From contig NC_087068.1 in the NCBI RefSeq assembly GCF_963678635.1, positions 53,468,213 to 53,532,212 on the forward strand: a stretch of DNA of 64,000 bases, read 5' to 3'. The notes beneath the pieces were generated by a model. It was given only the letters and a program-made list of their open reading frames with translations. It did no database searches and had not been told where the DNA came from. A program made the position numbers and the translations under genes. The DNA is from Symsagittifera roscoffensis. Lineage: Eukaryota > Xenacoelomorpha > Acoela > Convolutidae. This document shows positions 12,650 through 24,560 of the stretch, in pieces. Positions within the stretch are counted from its first letter, which is position 1, and every line of letters starts with the position of its first letter.

Positions 12650-15600
12650 TGCGCGACCCTTGGTTGAGCTGCAGGAGCGACTGATCGAAGCGGAAAACCG
12701 CTATTTTGAGCTGAGAAAATGGGGTCTCAGGGATCTAAAGCGCTTATTTCTCGCACAAAGGATTTCTCGCACAGCTTCTGTTCAAATTTGCGAAGTTAGA
12801 TATGGTTCATGGTCAGCTGCATGAAAAAAATGGGAGCTGTGCAAATGTTGGTTCAAAAGTTATGACCCGAGCCGTAATAAGCTCAAAATGAGATCCAAAA
12901 CTGACGAAGTTGCTTCAGTTGGCTTGAAATTTATTAAAGCTTGCTTGTAGAGCTTCCGGGATAAGCATATTTGGTTTCTCGTGAAAAGTAGGTCTAAGAA
13001 CTACCTTAGATGAGCGTGCGCGACCCTTGGTTGAGCTGCAGGAGCGACTGATCGAAGCGGAATACCCCTATTTTGAGCTGAGAAACGGGGGTCTCAGGGA
13101 TCTAAAGCGCTTTTTTCTCGCACAAAGGATTTCTCGCACAGCTTCTGTTCAAATTTGCGAAGTTAGATATGGTTCATGGTCAGCTGCATGAAAAAAATGG
13201 GAGCTGTGCAATTGTTGGTTCAAAAGTTATGACCCGAGCCGTAAACAAGCTCAAAATGAGATCCAAAACTGACGAAGTTGCTTCAGTTGGCTTGAAAGTT
13301 TTTAAAGCTTGCTTGTAGAGCTTCCGGGATAAGCATATTCGGTTCCTCGTGAAAAGTAGGTCTAAGAAATACCTTAGATGAGCTTGCGCGACCCTTGGTT
13401 GAGCTGCAGGAGCGACTGATCGAAGCGGAAGACCCCTATTTTGAGCTGAGAACTGGGGGTCTCAGGGTTCTAAAGCGCTTATTTGGGCACAAAGGATTTC
13501 TCGCACAGCTTCGGTTAATTTTTGCGAAGTTAGATATGATTGATGGCCAGCTGCATGAAAAAGATGGGACATGTTCAATCAGTGGTTCAAAAGCTATGAC
13601 CCGAGCCGTAAACAAGCTCAAAATGAGGTCCAAAACTGACGAAGTTGCTTCAGTTGGCTTGAAAGTTAACAAAGCTTGCTTGTAGAGCTTCCGGGATAAG
13701 CATATTTGGTTCCTCGTGAAAAGTAGGTCTAAGAACCACCTTAGATGAGCGTGCGCGACCCTTGGTTAAGCTGCAGGAGCGACTGATCGAAGCGGAAGAC
13801 CCCTATTTTGAGCTGAAAAATGGGGGTATCAGGGCTCTAAAACGCTTGTTTGAGCTTGAAGGAGTGCTCGCACAGCTCACTTTCAATTTTAGCGAAGTTA
13901 GATATGGTTCATGGTCAGCTGCATGAAAAAGATGGGACCTGTGCAATCAGTGGTTCAAAAGCTATGACCCGAGCCGTAAACAAGCTCAAAATGAGGTCCA
14001 AAACTGACCAAGTTGCTTCAGTTGGCTTGAAATTTAACAAAGCTTGTTCGTAGAGCTTCCGGGATAGGCTCATTCGCTTCCTTGTAAAAAACAGGTCTAA
14101 GAACTACCTTAGATGAGCTTGTACGACAATTGGTTGAGCTGCAGGAGCGACTGATCGAAGCGGAAGACCCCTATTTTGAGCTGAAATTGGGGGTCTCAGG
14201 GCTCTAAAACGCTTGTTTGAGCTTGAAGCAGTGCTCGCACAGATCACTTTCAATTTTAGCGAAGTTAGATATGCTTGATGGTCAGCTGCATGAAGAAGAC
14301 GGGAGCTGTGCAATTGTTGGTTCAAAAGTTATGACCCGAGCCGTAAAAAAGCTCAAAATGAGATCCAAAACTGACGAAGTTGCTTCAGTTGGCTTGAAAG
14401 TTATTAAAGCTTGCTTGTAGAGCTTCCGGGATAAGCATATTCGGTTCCTCGTGAAAAGTAGGTCTAAGAACTACCTTAGATGAGCGTGCGCGACCCTTGG
14501 TTGAGCTGCAGGAGCGACTGATCGAAGCGGAAAACCGCTATTTTGAGCTGAGAAACGGGGGTCTCAGGGATCTAAAGCGCTTATTTCTCGCACAAAGGAT
14601 TTCTCGCACAGCTTCTGTTCAAATTTGCGAAGTTAGATATGGTTCATGGTCAGCTGCATGAAAAAAATGGGAGCTGTGCAAATGTTGGTTCAAAAGTTAT
14701 GACCCGAGCCGTAATAAGCTCAAAATGAGATCCAAAACTGACGAAGTTGCTTCAGTTGGCTTGAAATTTATTAAAGCTTGCTTGTAGAGCTTCCGGGATA
14801 AGCATATTTGGTTCCTCGTGAAAAGTAGGTCTAAGAACTACCTTAGATGAGCGTGCGCGACCCTTGGTTGAGCTGCAGGAGCGACTGATCGAAGCGGAAT
14901 ACCCCTATTTTGAGCTGAGAAACGGGGGTCTCAGGGATCTAAAGCGCTTTTTTCTCGCACAAAGGATTTCTCGCACAGCTTCTGTTCAAATTTGCGAAGT
15001 TAGATATGGTTCATGGTCAGCTGCATGAAAAAAATGGGAGCTGTGCAATTGTTGGTTCAAAAGTTATGACCCGAGCCGTAAACAAGCTCAAAATGAGATC
15101 CAAAACTGACGAAGTTGCTTCAGTTGGCTTGAAAGTTTTTAAAGCTTGCTTGTAGAGCTTCCGGGATAAGCATATTCGGTTCCTCGTGAAAAGTAGGTCT
15201 AAGAACTACCTTAGATGAGCTTGCGCGACCCTTGGTTGAGCTGCAGGAGCGACTGATCGAAGCGGAAGACCCCTATTTTGAGCTGAGAACTGGGGGTCTC
15301 AGGGTTCTAAAGCGCTTATTTGGGCACAAAGGATTTCTCGCACAGCTTCGGTTAATTTTTGCGAAGTTAGATATGATTGATGGCCAGCTGCATGAAAAAG
15401 ATGGGACATGTGCAATCAGTGGTTCAAAAGCTATGACCCGAGCCGTAAACAAGCTCAAAATGAGGTCCAAAACTGACGAAGTTGCTTCAGTTGGCTTGAA
15501 AGTTAACAAAGCTTGCTTGTAGAGCTTCCGGGATAAGCATATTTGGTTCCTCGTGAAAAGTAGGTCTAAGAACCACCTTAGATGAGCGTGCGCGACCCTT

Positions 15601-16325
15601 GGTTAAGCTGCAGGACCGACTGATCGAAGCGGAAGACCCCTATTTTGAGCTGAAAAATGGGGGTATCAGGGCTCTAAAACGCTTGTTTGAGCTTGAAGGA
15701 GTGCTCGCACAGCTCACTTTCAATTTTAGCGAAGTTAGATATGGTTCATGGTCAGCTGCATGAAAAAGATGGGAGCTGTGCAATTGTTGGTTCAAAAGTT
15801 ATGACCCGAGCCGTAAACAAGCTCAAAATGAGGTCCAAAACTGACGAAGTTGCTTCAGTTGGCTTGAAAATTATTAAAGCTTGCCTGTAGAGCTTCCGGG
15901 ATAAGCATATTTGGTTCCTCGTGAAAAGTAGGTCTAAGAACCACCTTAGATGAGCGTGCGCGACCCTTGGTTAAGCTGCAGGAGCGACTGATCGAAGCGG
16001 AAGACCCCTATTTTGAGCTGAAAAATGGGGGTCTCAGGGATCTTTAACGCTTGTTTAAGCTTAAAGGGGTGCTCGTACAGCTCACTTTCAATTATAGCGA
16101 AGTTAGATATGGTTAATGGTCAGCTGCATGAAAAAGATGGGAGCTGTGCAACCACTGGTTCGAAAGTTATGAGCCGAGCCGTAAACAAGCTCAAAACGAG
16201 GTCCAAAACTGACGACAAAGTTGCTTCAGTTGGCTTGAAAGTTAACAAAGCTTGCTTGTAGAGCTTCTGGGATAAGCACATTCGCTTCCTCGTAAATAAT
16301 AGGTCTAAGAACCAGCTTAGATGAG
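12650..16325 (+). repeat. Duplicated five-monomer block in the satellite
   Basis: Two adjacent blocks of five monomers (about 1837 bp each) match almost base for base. Shared diagnostic changes recur at exactly this spacing: a lost base pair in GCCGTAATAAGCTC at 12871 and 14708, and the TTTGGGCACAAAGG variant near 13482 and 15319. This is a recent higher-order duplication in an older array. Confidence 0.85.
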
Positions 16326-16679
16326 CTTGCGCGACCCTTGGTTGAGCTGCAGGAGCTACTGATCGAAGCGGAAGACCCCTATTTTGAGCTGATAAATGGG
16401 GGTCTCAGGGCTCTAAAACGCTTGTTTGAGCTTGAAGGAGTGCTTGCATAGCTTCAATTCATAATTGCGAAGTTAGATATGGTTGATGATCAGCTGCATG
16501 AAAAAGATGGGAGCTGTGCGACCGGTGGTTCAAAGTTAAGACCCGAACCAAATTCCAACTCAAATGGAGGTCCAAAACTGGCGAAGTTGCTTCAGTTGGC
16601 TTTTAGGATAACAAATCTTGGTCGTAGAGCTTCAGGGTTAATTCCATTAGATTATATAGATCATTCAATTGTTTTTGTA

Positions 16680-17265
16680 TTGTTAACATCATCAAACGAA
16701 AATGTATTGCTTAGAGCGGAAAAGAAATTTTTTTTTTTGAATTTTTCAAAATTTTTGTCGGAGTTTTTTTTGGCATCTCGTAAAACCTTCAAAAAACTCA
16801 ATACGGTATTCAACTATTTTTTCAAAGTAGATCATAGACAGATGAAAGCACATGCAAAAAAGATTTGGTTTAGCTATTGTAGTCTTTGAGTTACGGAGCC
16901 TCAAACTTTCAAAATTCTGAATTTTTGCAAAAAAAACGCATTTTTTTGTCATTTTTTGACCATTTTGTTTTTCACAGGTCAATAAAAAAGAGTCAGCATC
17001 CCTGTTTTAGTTACAGCACACCACCATCAGTCCGTGAAACAAAAATGGCGCAATTTGGTCGCCTATGTTGAAATTCGGGAAGAAAAAAGCCAGTTCGGGA
17101 AAGAGATTTTGACTCGGATCGATGTGGGGAAATTGTGTAGCTCGCCAACCAGATGGATTTTTTCAACGTTCTATAGCTCGTTGGAAAGAACATCTAAAAA
17201 GCTAACGTTTGAATGAAAGAATTCATTCCAGCACTTAAAAAAAATTTCTATTTTTTCGGGCTGAT
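16680..17265 (+). repeat. Dispersed repeat, copy 1 of a pair
   Basis: This AT-rich sequence begins just right of the satellite edge. It shares long blocks with the copy at 17390-17975, including GGCATCTCGTAAAACC, a segment around CATAGACAGATGAA, and AAAATGGCGCAATTTGG. Short open frames here are broken in the sister copy. It is probably part of an unclassified transposable element or an older flanking duplication. Confidence 0.8.
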
Positions 17266-17389
17266 TTTTATTAAAAAAACAGAAAAATTATGTTGCATTT
17301 GACTGATGCAATCAAATCAAGCCATAAAAAGAAACTGATGATTTTATTGGTTTTTTTTGGAGGTAGCAAACCAATTGTTCCAGTTGGTA

Positions 17390-17975
17390 TCCTTTAACAT
17401 CATTAAAATAAATATTTCTTGTCCTAAAGTGAAAATGAAAAAAACATTTTTTTTTGAATTTTCAGTTTTTTCGGTCGGAGTTTTTTTTGGCATCTCGTAA
17501 AACCTTCAAAAAACTAGATACGGTATTCAACTATTTTTTCAAAGTAGATCATAGACAGATGAATGCACATGCAAAAAAGATTTGGTTTAGCTATTGTAGT
17601 CTTTGAGTTACGGAGCCTCAAACTTTCAAAATTCTGATTTTTTGCAAAAAAAACGCATTTTTTTGTCATTTTTTGGCCATTTTTTATTCACAGGTCAATA
17701 AAAAAGGCTCAGGATCCCCGTTTTAGTTACCACACACCATCAGCAGTCTGTGAAACAAAAATGGCGCAATTTGGTCACCTAAGTTGAAATTCGGGAAGAA
17801 AAATGCCCGTTCGGGAAAGAGATTTTGGCTCAAAACGATGTGGGGAAACTGTGTAGCTCGGCAACCACTTGGAATTTTTTGACTTTCTATAGCTCGTTAG
17901 AAAGACCATCTAATGGGCTAACTTCTGCAAGAAAAAATTAATTGCAAAAAGCTTTTTGAAAAATCATTTTTTTTC
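17390..17975 (+). repeat. Dispersed repeat, copy 2 of a pair
   Basis: Second copy of the unit at 16680-17265, in the same orientation about 715 bp downstream. Colinear blocks include the poly-T start, GGCATCTCGTAAAACC, the CATAGACAGATGAA segment and TTCTATAGCTCGTT. The copies differ by scattered substitutions and indels. No conserved frame is visible. Confidence 0.8.
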
Positions 17976-18254
17976 GGGAAATCCAAAATTTTCCCGAAAA
18001 CGGGACCAAAAAGTCCCCGGGTAGGCTCAAAAATGATTTTTTTGGAATAAATGTTTATGGGTATTGTAGAGCAAACCAAGACGCGTATACATGCCAATTT
18101 TCAGCCTCCTACGATGTATTTAAATTTTGGTCCTTCGGGAAACTGAGATGACCCTGTTGAGTTTAGAGCGATGGTAAACACTAGATAGATAGCAATCTGA
18201 GAAAGAAATCAAATGATCGAAATTGCGTAGGCAACTCCTTGCGGTGCTTATAGT

Positions 18255-19196
18255 CCCGGGTTGACCTCCATACACCGAAAAGGCTTATCATACAATTCCA
18301 TACATCAAGTGTGTGGAAAAATGCTTGTCATACAATTTTCATACAATTTCTAAAAATGGTTGAAAACTAGTATAAACTTATTTCTGTGGCTTTTTGATTC
18401 TAATAAAACAGTCTGGTGATAAAAAACTGAGGTTTTCGTTTTTTGAAAAAAAAAATGCTTATCATACAATTCCCATATATGGAAATTGTATGACTGGCAT
18501 TTTTTTGATGGCGAAACGAAAAATTTTTCAAGTAATTTTGAAAACTTGGCCCAAAAATTTGTTTGTTTTTTTTTTCAACCGCAAATCGAATTTCGTATGC
18601 GAACAAACATTTTTCAAAAAAATTGTTTTTTGCTTGTAAATTTAAAATTTTGTGTGCATAACGTAGTCCTGGATACGATAAAATTGGCTTTTATTTTCTT
18701 TTCACTTGAATTTTTTTTCAAAAACGATGAAAATTTCTATTTCTTTTGTATGGGGTGTTAATGTATGCCTTGATCAATGTCTGATATTTTGAAAATTCAA
18801 AAATTTAAATTAATCATCATTAAAAAATTTTGTCAAAAATTAAAAGTTTGTTACTTTTGTTATATGAATTGTGAAAGACAGCCAAAATCAGGTCGGTTTC
18901 TATGCATTGTGAATGCAAGACCGTCCAACCTTTGGTGTTTTGAGTAACCAAGGTCTTTGTAAGTTGTGTTCGGTTGCAAACACAACCGAATATTTTTCAG
19001 AAACTAAATTTAGAAAGAAAAAATCTAAATTTTTGGTTAATGGAAAAATACCTATCATTTAATTTTCATATATGGAAAAATGCGTATTATAGAGTTTTCA
19101 TACAATTTTCTCTACGTATGGAATTGTATGAAATTGTACGACAAGAAAATTCTCATATATGGAAATTGTATGATAAGAAGTTTTGGTCAACCCGGG
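18255..19196 (+). mobile_element. Inverted-repeat DNA element, copy 1
   Basis: The element begins CCCGGGTTGACCTCCATA and ends GGTCAACCCGGG, so its termini are inverted repeats of at least 12 bp. A second copy in the opposite orientation lies at 32422-33498 with the same termini and shared internal blocks, such as ACGTAGTCCTGGATA and the stretch around the TTCGGTTGC/CCGAACAC motif. Internally it is full of short palindromes built on TCATACAATT and CATATATGG. No transposase ORF is visible, so it is presumably non-autonomous. Copy B of the surrounding repeat has an uninterrupted equivalent near 21770-21800, which confirms an insertion here. Confidence 0.8.
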
Positions 19197-19439
19197 GTTC
19201 TTTTTTAAACATGATCATAACTATTAGAAAAGGGATGCATCGGGAAGTACTAATCAAATGAGGATGAACATGTTAGATAGAATTTCAATGAGACACTTAA
19301 CAAAACACCTGGAACAAAACCAAAAGTTAGTCTAATCCCAGATTCAGTTCTAAGAAAGAGGGTTTAAGCAGCATGTAATTAAGGTTAAGTTCTCTATCAG
19401 AGAATTCAATACGAGACGAGACGTTAGCCTGCCCTTTAG

Positions 19440-20060
19440 CTGAGAACTTTGGAGAGTTAATTGAAATAAATCACTACTAACAAAAACTTTGCAATAATCT
19501 CATGTGAGCAATATCAGTCGACACATCACAAAAGAGGCCCGCAATTAATTGGAAAACAGTAGCATACAGCTATTTAATACAAGAAAGTTGTAAAGAAGAT
19601 AGTACCAATGAAAAATGAAACGCGGAGCCAATCAATTGTACAGATAGCGGATCGTTTGATTAGTAACTTTTAACTTATATTCTGGCCTAAATGGAGGCCG
19701 TTGATTTTTTTGGACAATTAATTGAAATAAATTGCTGATAATGAAGACTTTGCAATCTCTAGTGAGCAATATCAGTCGACATATCACAAACAGGGGTCCG
19801 CAACTAATCAGAATACAGTAGAATACAGCTATCTAATACAACAAGGTTGTAAAGAAAATAGTACCAATGAGAAGTGGATCGCGGAGCCAATCAAGTACAT
19901 AGATTGCGGATCCATTGACTAGTAATAATTAAATTCCTTTCTGACCCGTTTATTTGTCGCTGAGTCCTTTATATAATTAAATGAAATATGTCTTTATTAA
20001 TGAAAACAGTGCAATCTCTAGTGACCAATATCAGTCGACACTTTACAAAATCGGCCTGCA
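19440..20060 (+). repeat. Internal ~260-bp tandem duplication
   Basis: Two colinear subunits run from about 19440 to 19960, each with TTTGCAAT, GAGCAATATCAGTCGACA, a GTTGTAAAGAA segment, GATAGTACCAATGA-like sequence and CGCGGAGCCAATCAA. A truncated third copy (GCAATCTCTAGTGACC...) runs to about 20060. Copy B has only one such unit, near 22800-23030. Confidence 0.7.
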
Positions 20061-21689
20061 ATGTATAACAATACATAGTAAACACCAACAATGATACCTC
20101 TTCGCGAGTTTGAGTAGAGTTCAGTCTAGGAGGTCCCTTCAAACACAATAACAAAATAGATAATGCCGGCGGCGTAATTTAAGAGAGAGAGAGAAAGACG
20201 CTTATAAAGAACAAATCTAAACTTACAAGAAGCAAGATGCTCCTCTGTCAGGAGCAAATCCAAGATAAGAGATCAAATTTTGCATTTCTTTTTGTTTTAA
20301 ACTAGATTTTTTTAAAAATCAGTTCAGGGTACTATGCGATAAAAACAACCGTCTGGAGAACGAACTGAGCAGTTAGCTGAATGATTTAATCTCTCTTGGG
20401 CCAGTAAATTTCTCTAAGGGATCGACTGAAAAATGATTTCCCTTACTACGCAGAAAATGCGTACTGTAACACAGCTAAACATGCTATGACTAATATAAGA
20501 ACGTCGGAACGAAAAGGATTTAATAAAACAGAAGTAAAAAAGTATATCGAAAAATTCTACGATAGGATCTATAATAGGCTGGAAAAACAGCGGGAGCTAC
20601 AAGAATATAGAAACGGTAATTTGCAGCAATCTCGATATGTACCTTAAACAGATCTGTGTTGTTTGAGATTCTAATTTATTTACTGTTTTTTGACCCATTT
20701 CATCTTTAGTTCTCGACATCTTTAAGTAAAATTAGTAATGTTTGTGCTCGGATTGGTTTTTTCTGTAGAACAAGCTAGCACTTTTTGACCGGCTTTTCTA
20801 TATCATCAGCAGACTTCACGTCAAACAGAAAAGAACTAAGCTTAGATTAATTTTGCATTTACTGGAAGGCTGAAAAACGTCTATCTGGCAATTTGGATAT
20901 TGCATGCGCGATATACTTCAAGCTAATTACGCGTGAGCACTGATCTAATCTGGCTCAAATATGTTTCAATTTGAATTGGTTTAATCCACCTGTTCTACCT
21001 AATAAGATAATATAATCTGAATTGTGTTTTAAGTTTTATGCGGAAGGATAAGTTAAGAAAAACTGATGTTTTTTTTTATTTAACTCAATTTCTTCAATTT
21101 CTTTTAATCGATCAGTACTTTATAAAATTCGTAGGTAGTGAGACAATTCAAGCTTTATTACTGATACGTGTAATTTTTATTCAGCTAGAATTGTATAATC
21201 ACTGCAACGGCTATGAATTCACTGCTTTTTTCCCAATTTTAGTCAAAAGTAACGTAAAATCGGTGCTCACGTGTGGTTTTTCTCCTGGAATATTTCGACC
21301 CATCAACTAGCCATTTTGACAAAATCTTCTAATATCTTCTATGAGCTAACAATTAAGCTAAAGTTCTTAAGCAATTTGATAACTGTTTACAATTTTTGTG
21401 ATTATGAGTCTATCAACCCACAAATCGTTCAGTTTTTCAACGCATAAGCAGCAAAATATTCCGGCTCAGAAAGGGTTCCATATTGAATTTGGGCTGTTTC
21501 GTTGTCTAATTTTTATGTTACTAAGGCCATATGTACATATGTACCAAATTTGCATTGATTAAAGATTAATATATCTCGACAAATTTTTGAATAACGTTCT
21601 TTTTATCAGCACTTGGGAAAAACAGGAAGCACAGGGAAACAAAGAATTCGCTAGGGCACACACATAATGAAGCTGACTGAGGACATATT

Positions 21690-24560
21690 GAGGTTGAGAT
21701 TAGGGTGGTGATAAGCACTAGTTACCACTCTGAGAAACTTCTATGATCAAAATAGCTTCAGCGACTCTTTGCGGTGTTTATCGCTCTTTGCAGGGAAACA
21801 TGATCATAACCCTTAGAAATGGGATACATCTGGAAGCACCAATTGAATGAGGATGAACTTCGTAGTTAGAATCCCCACAATTAAAAAATGTAGGAGATTG
21901 ATACCTGGTGTTATCGAAAAAAGCTTTAACGGAAATTAGGGTCAATTGTTTATTCCCTTAAAATAATTGAAACTCTCTGGATTAAAACTGAAAAGTAGTC
22001 GGTTCGCCAGCCCTAGTCCTATGATATACGAATCGAGCATCATGCTTGTAATTGAGGGGAAGTATTTCTATTCGAGAGTTAGTGTGGAGACGAGAGATTG
22101 TCATGTCATTCAGTTACTGCGTTGAAGTTTTGAACCTAGAAACGGAAAACCCTTGATTCAAACTTAGTTCTGATAATTAAATTTTTATAGGCAGTTTTAC
22201 CTATCTAAGAAAAGCAGTACCAAAGAACACCGACAATAGAAGGAGTTTCACGTGTGAGTTAAGTTTCCTAATAATTTGACAAGACGGGCTGTTTTTCAGC
22301 TCCTCGGAGAAGTTTTTCTGCAATAAAAAAAGACACTTAAAAGACGAACTAAGTCTCCTGAAAGGCAAAAAGTTGGGATTGAAGTAAAAAAAATACACAC
22401 ACTTTTTTTTATGAGGCTTAGGATAAAAAAACTACAAAAAATTCGACCTTCCGCTAGTAGGGGTAGGCCGACACATGTTACTCTAGTAGGGGTAGGCTTA
22501 ATGTAACTCCATATTTAGGTGAGGTTGTAACCGTCTTTTACCGGTCTTGAAACGTTATGAGAATGGTAAAAGACCTTCCGTAGGAGGTAATGAGGTAAAT
22601 TCAGGCGAACATATCTCTAACTTATTTAAAAATCAGTTTGATTAACATATGAAAATGATAACAAAGTACCTACCCTTAGGCACAGCAAATGCTCACAGAA
22701 CCAGCAGATTCAGAGTTAGCTAGCAGGTTTTCAATTAGTTCCAGAACAGTTAGTACCGAGAGAGTGAATGTTTGATTTAAGTGGTTTGGGAAAACGGATT
22801 GAGATTTGTAGAGAAGATAGTACCAATAAAAAGTGGACCGCAGAGCCAATCAATTGCATAGATCACTGATCCGTGGACTACTAATTTAAAAAATTATGAC
22901 AAAGCTTTGCTCCAGTTAGAGGCAGCTGATTATTTTGAATAACTAAATGAGATAAATCACTATTAGCGAAAACATTGCAATCTCTATTGAGCAATATCAG
23001 TCGAGACAGCACAAAAGGGGCCGCAATTACTTAGAATACAGTGTAACTACAAATTGAGATACCTCTTCGGGAGCTTGACTAGAGTTGAGTCCAGGAGATC
23101 CGGTCAAACACAACACCAAAAATGATAATGCCTGCGACGTAGAAAAAAAAGAGCAAAACGATTATAAAAGGAAAACTGAAATTTACAAGAAGCAAGATGC
23201 TTTACTGTCAGGGGTAATTCCAAGATACGAGACCATTATGAGCATTCTTTTCTGCTTTAAACGAAATATTTGAGAAAAAAACCAGTTCAGGGGACTATGC
23301 GACAACAACAACCATCTGGAGATCAAAGTGAGCAGTTAGCTGTATGAGTTAACCTCTCTTGTGCCAATCAGTTTTTTGAAAAATCAGCTGCAAAAAGTAT
23401 TTCTATGGCTGTGCACGAACTGCATACTGTTACACAATTTATACACCCTATGATTATTATAAGGATATGGGATTTGGTTGGTTTTAAAAAGCTGAGTTAA
23501 ATAGGGTAAACTTAAAACGGGTTAATTTAGGGTAAAGCTTAACGGGTAAAGTTAGCAGGAGCTACAAGATTAGAAAAAAAGGAGTCGGTAGCAATTGCTA
23601 TACATAATTCAAACAGATTTGTGACGTTTCAGGTTATAGTTTACTGTTTTTCGGCGCGTTTCATGTTTTTTTTTTCTCGAAATTGCAAAGAAAAAGACGT
23701 AATGACATAATGCTTGTTCTCGGATTGGTTTTTTCTCCCAATCAAACTAGCATTTTGTGACAGTTTTTTTGTATCAACTAAAAATTGTTGCAGTCTTAAG
23801 CTCAAATTTTTCAAAAAACTAAGCTGAAATCACTTTTGCATGTTTATGAAGGTTGAAAAAAGTCTATCTGGCCTTTCGGATAATGCATAAGCGATTTACT
23901 TCGTGCTAATCGCGCGTATTTAAGCAGTGACCTAATCTGCCTGAGATATTTTCCAATTTGAGTTGCGTAAATTCAATTATTCTACATGATACGCTATTGT
24001 ACACTACATTAAGTTCTAAAATACATATGCATGCGTAAGCATAAGTTAAGAAAAACTCAAAGTTTTTTCTATTTTAATAGAAGTTTCTTCAATTTTCATC
24101 AATCACTACTTCGATCACTACTTTAGTAAGCAGTTAAAATTTTCAAAGTGTGTTTCATACGCTTAAATTTTGTTGTGCTAACTTTGTGAAGTTGTTGCTG
24201 CGGCATTGTCTGATCATAAGCCAAAAACTTAGCTTACTATGCAATCAGTGTTTTCTGATCCAATTTTAGTAGAGAGTAAAATAATATCTGTGCTCATAGG
24301 GTGTTTTCCCGGAACGTTTCGACCCATTAACTAGCCATTTTAACAAAATCTTTTATTATCATCTGTGAGCTAACAGTTAAGCTTCAGTTTTCAAGCCAAA
24401 TGAAAACAGTTTACAATTTTTTTTGAATTTAAGGCCAGTAAACAACAAACTGTTTTGTTCATTAACGCGTAAGCAGCAAAATATTCCAGCTCAGAAATTG
24501 TTCCATACTGACTTTGGGCTGTTTGTTATAACTTTTATAATACTTAGGCCATACGTGTCA
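21690..24560 (+). repeat. ~3-kb repeat family, copy B
   Basis: This is colinear with copy A but considerably diverged and without the inverted-repeat insertion. Its left end (ACTCTTTGCGGTGTTTATCGC) matches the left flank of the element in copy A, and AACATGATCATAAC matches the right flank. A partial third copy lies at about 36850-37430. It contains a short direct repeat of CTAGTAGGGGTAGGC at about 22453 and 22482. No gene seen. Confidence 0.75.

Larger units (their letters stand above)
1..16640 (+). repeat. 367-bp satellite array, about 45 monomers
   Basis: Head-to-tail copies of one unit recur every 367 bp; the landmark CTTAGATGAGCTTGCGCGAC starts at 1, 368 and 735. Monomers differ by substitutions and small indels and fall into subtypes that recur at multiples of 367 bp, so the array has local higher-order structure. 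The last unit, from about 16440 to 16640, is clearly more diverged, as expected at a satellite edge; the left edge lies outside the window. Many monomers hold an open frame of about 96 codons, usually opening at a TTG rather than an ATG, while others carry a TGA or TAA in it. The unit length is not a multiple of 3, so the frames do not join across monomers. I treat the short ORFs as by-products and not as genes. Confidence 0.97.
18130..21680 (+). repeat. ~3-kb repeat family, copy A (interrupted)
   Basis: Blocks here recur in the same order in copy B (21690-24560): AACATGATCATAAC, GAGGATGAAC, GCAATATCAGTCGA, GATACCTCTTCG, ACAAGAAGCAAGATGCT, CTGGAGA, and CCATTTTGACAAAATCTT near the end. Copy A is split by the inverted-repeat element at 18255-19196. 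Inside it a ~260-bp subunit is itself repeated (about 19440-19700 and 19700-19960, with a third partial copy to 20060). No long ORF survives, so I cannot assign a transposon class. Confidence 0.75.

Noticed and set aside
1212-16261. Repeated short ORFs of 66-96 codons on both strands in the 367-bp satellite
   Set aside because: They recur with the satellite, many start at TTG, and sister monomers carry stops in the same frame; no evidence of separate genes.
23470-23570. GGGTTAA and TTAGGGTAAA words suggesting telomeric repeats
   Set aside because: Only a few irregular copies without a constant period; no telomere array.
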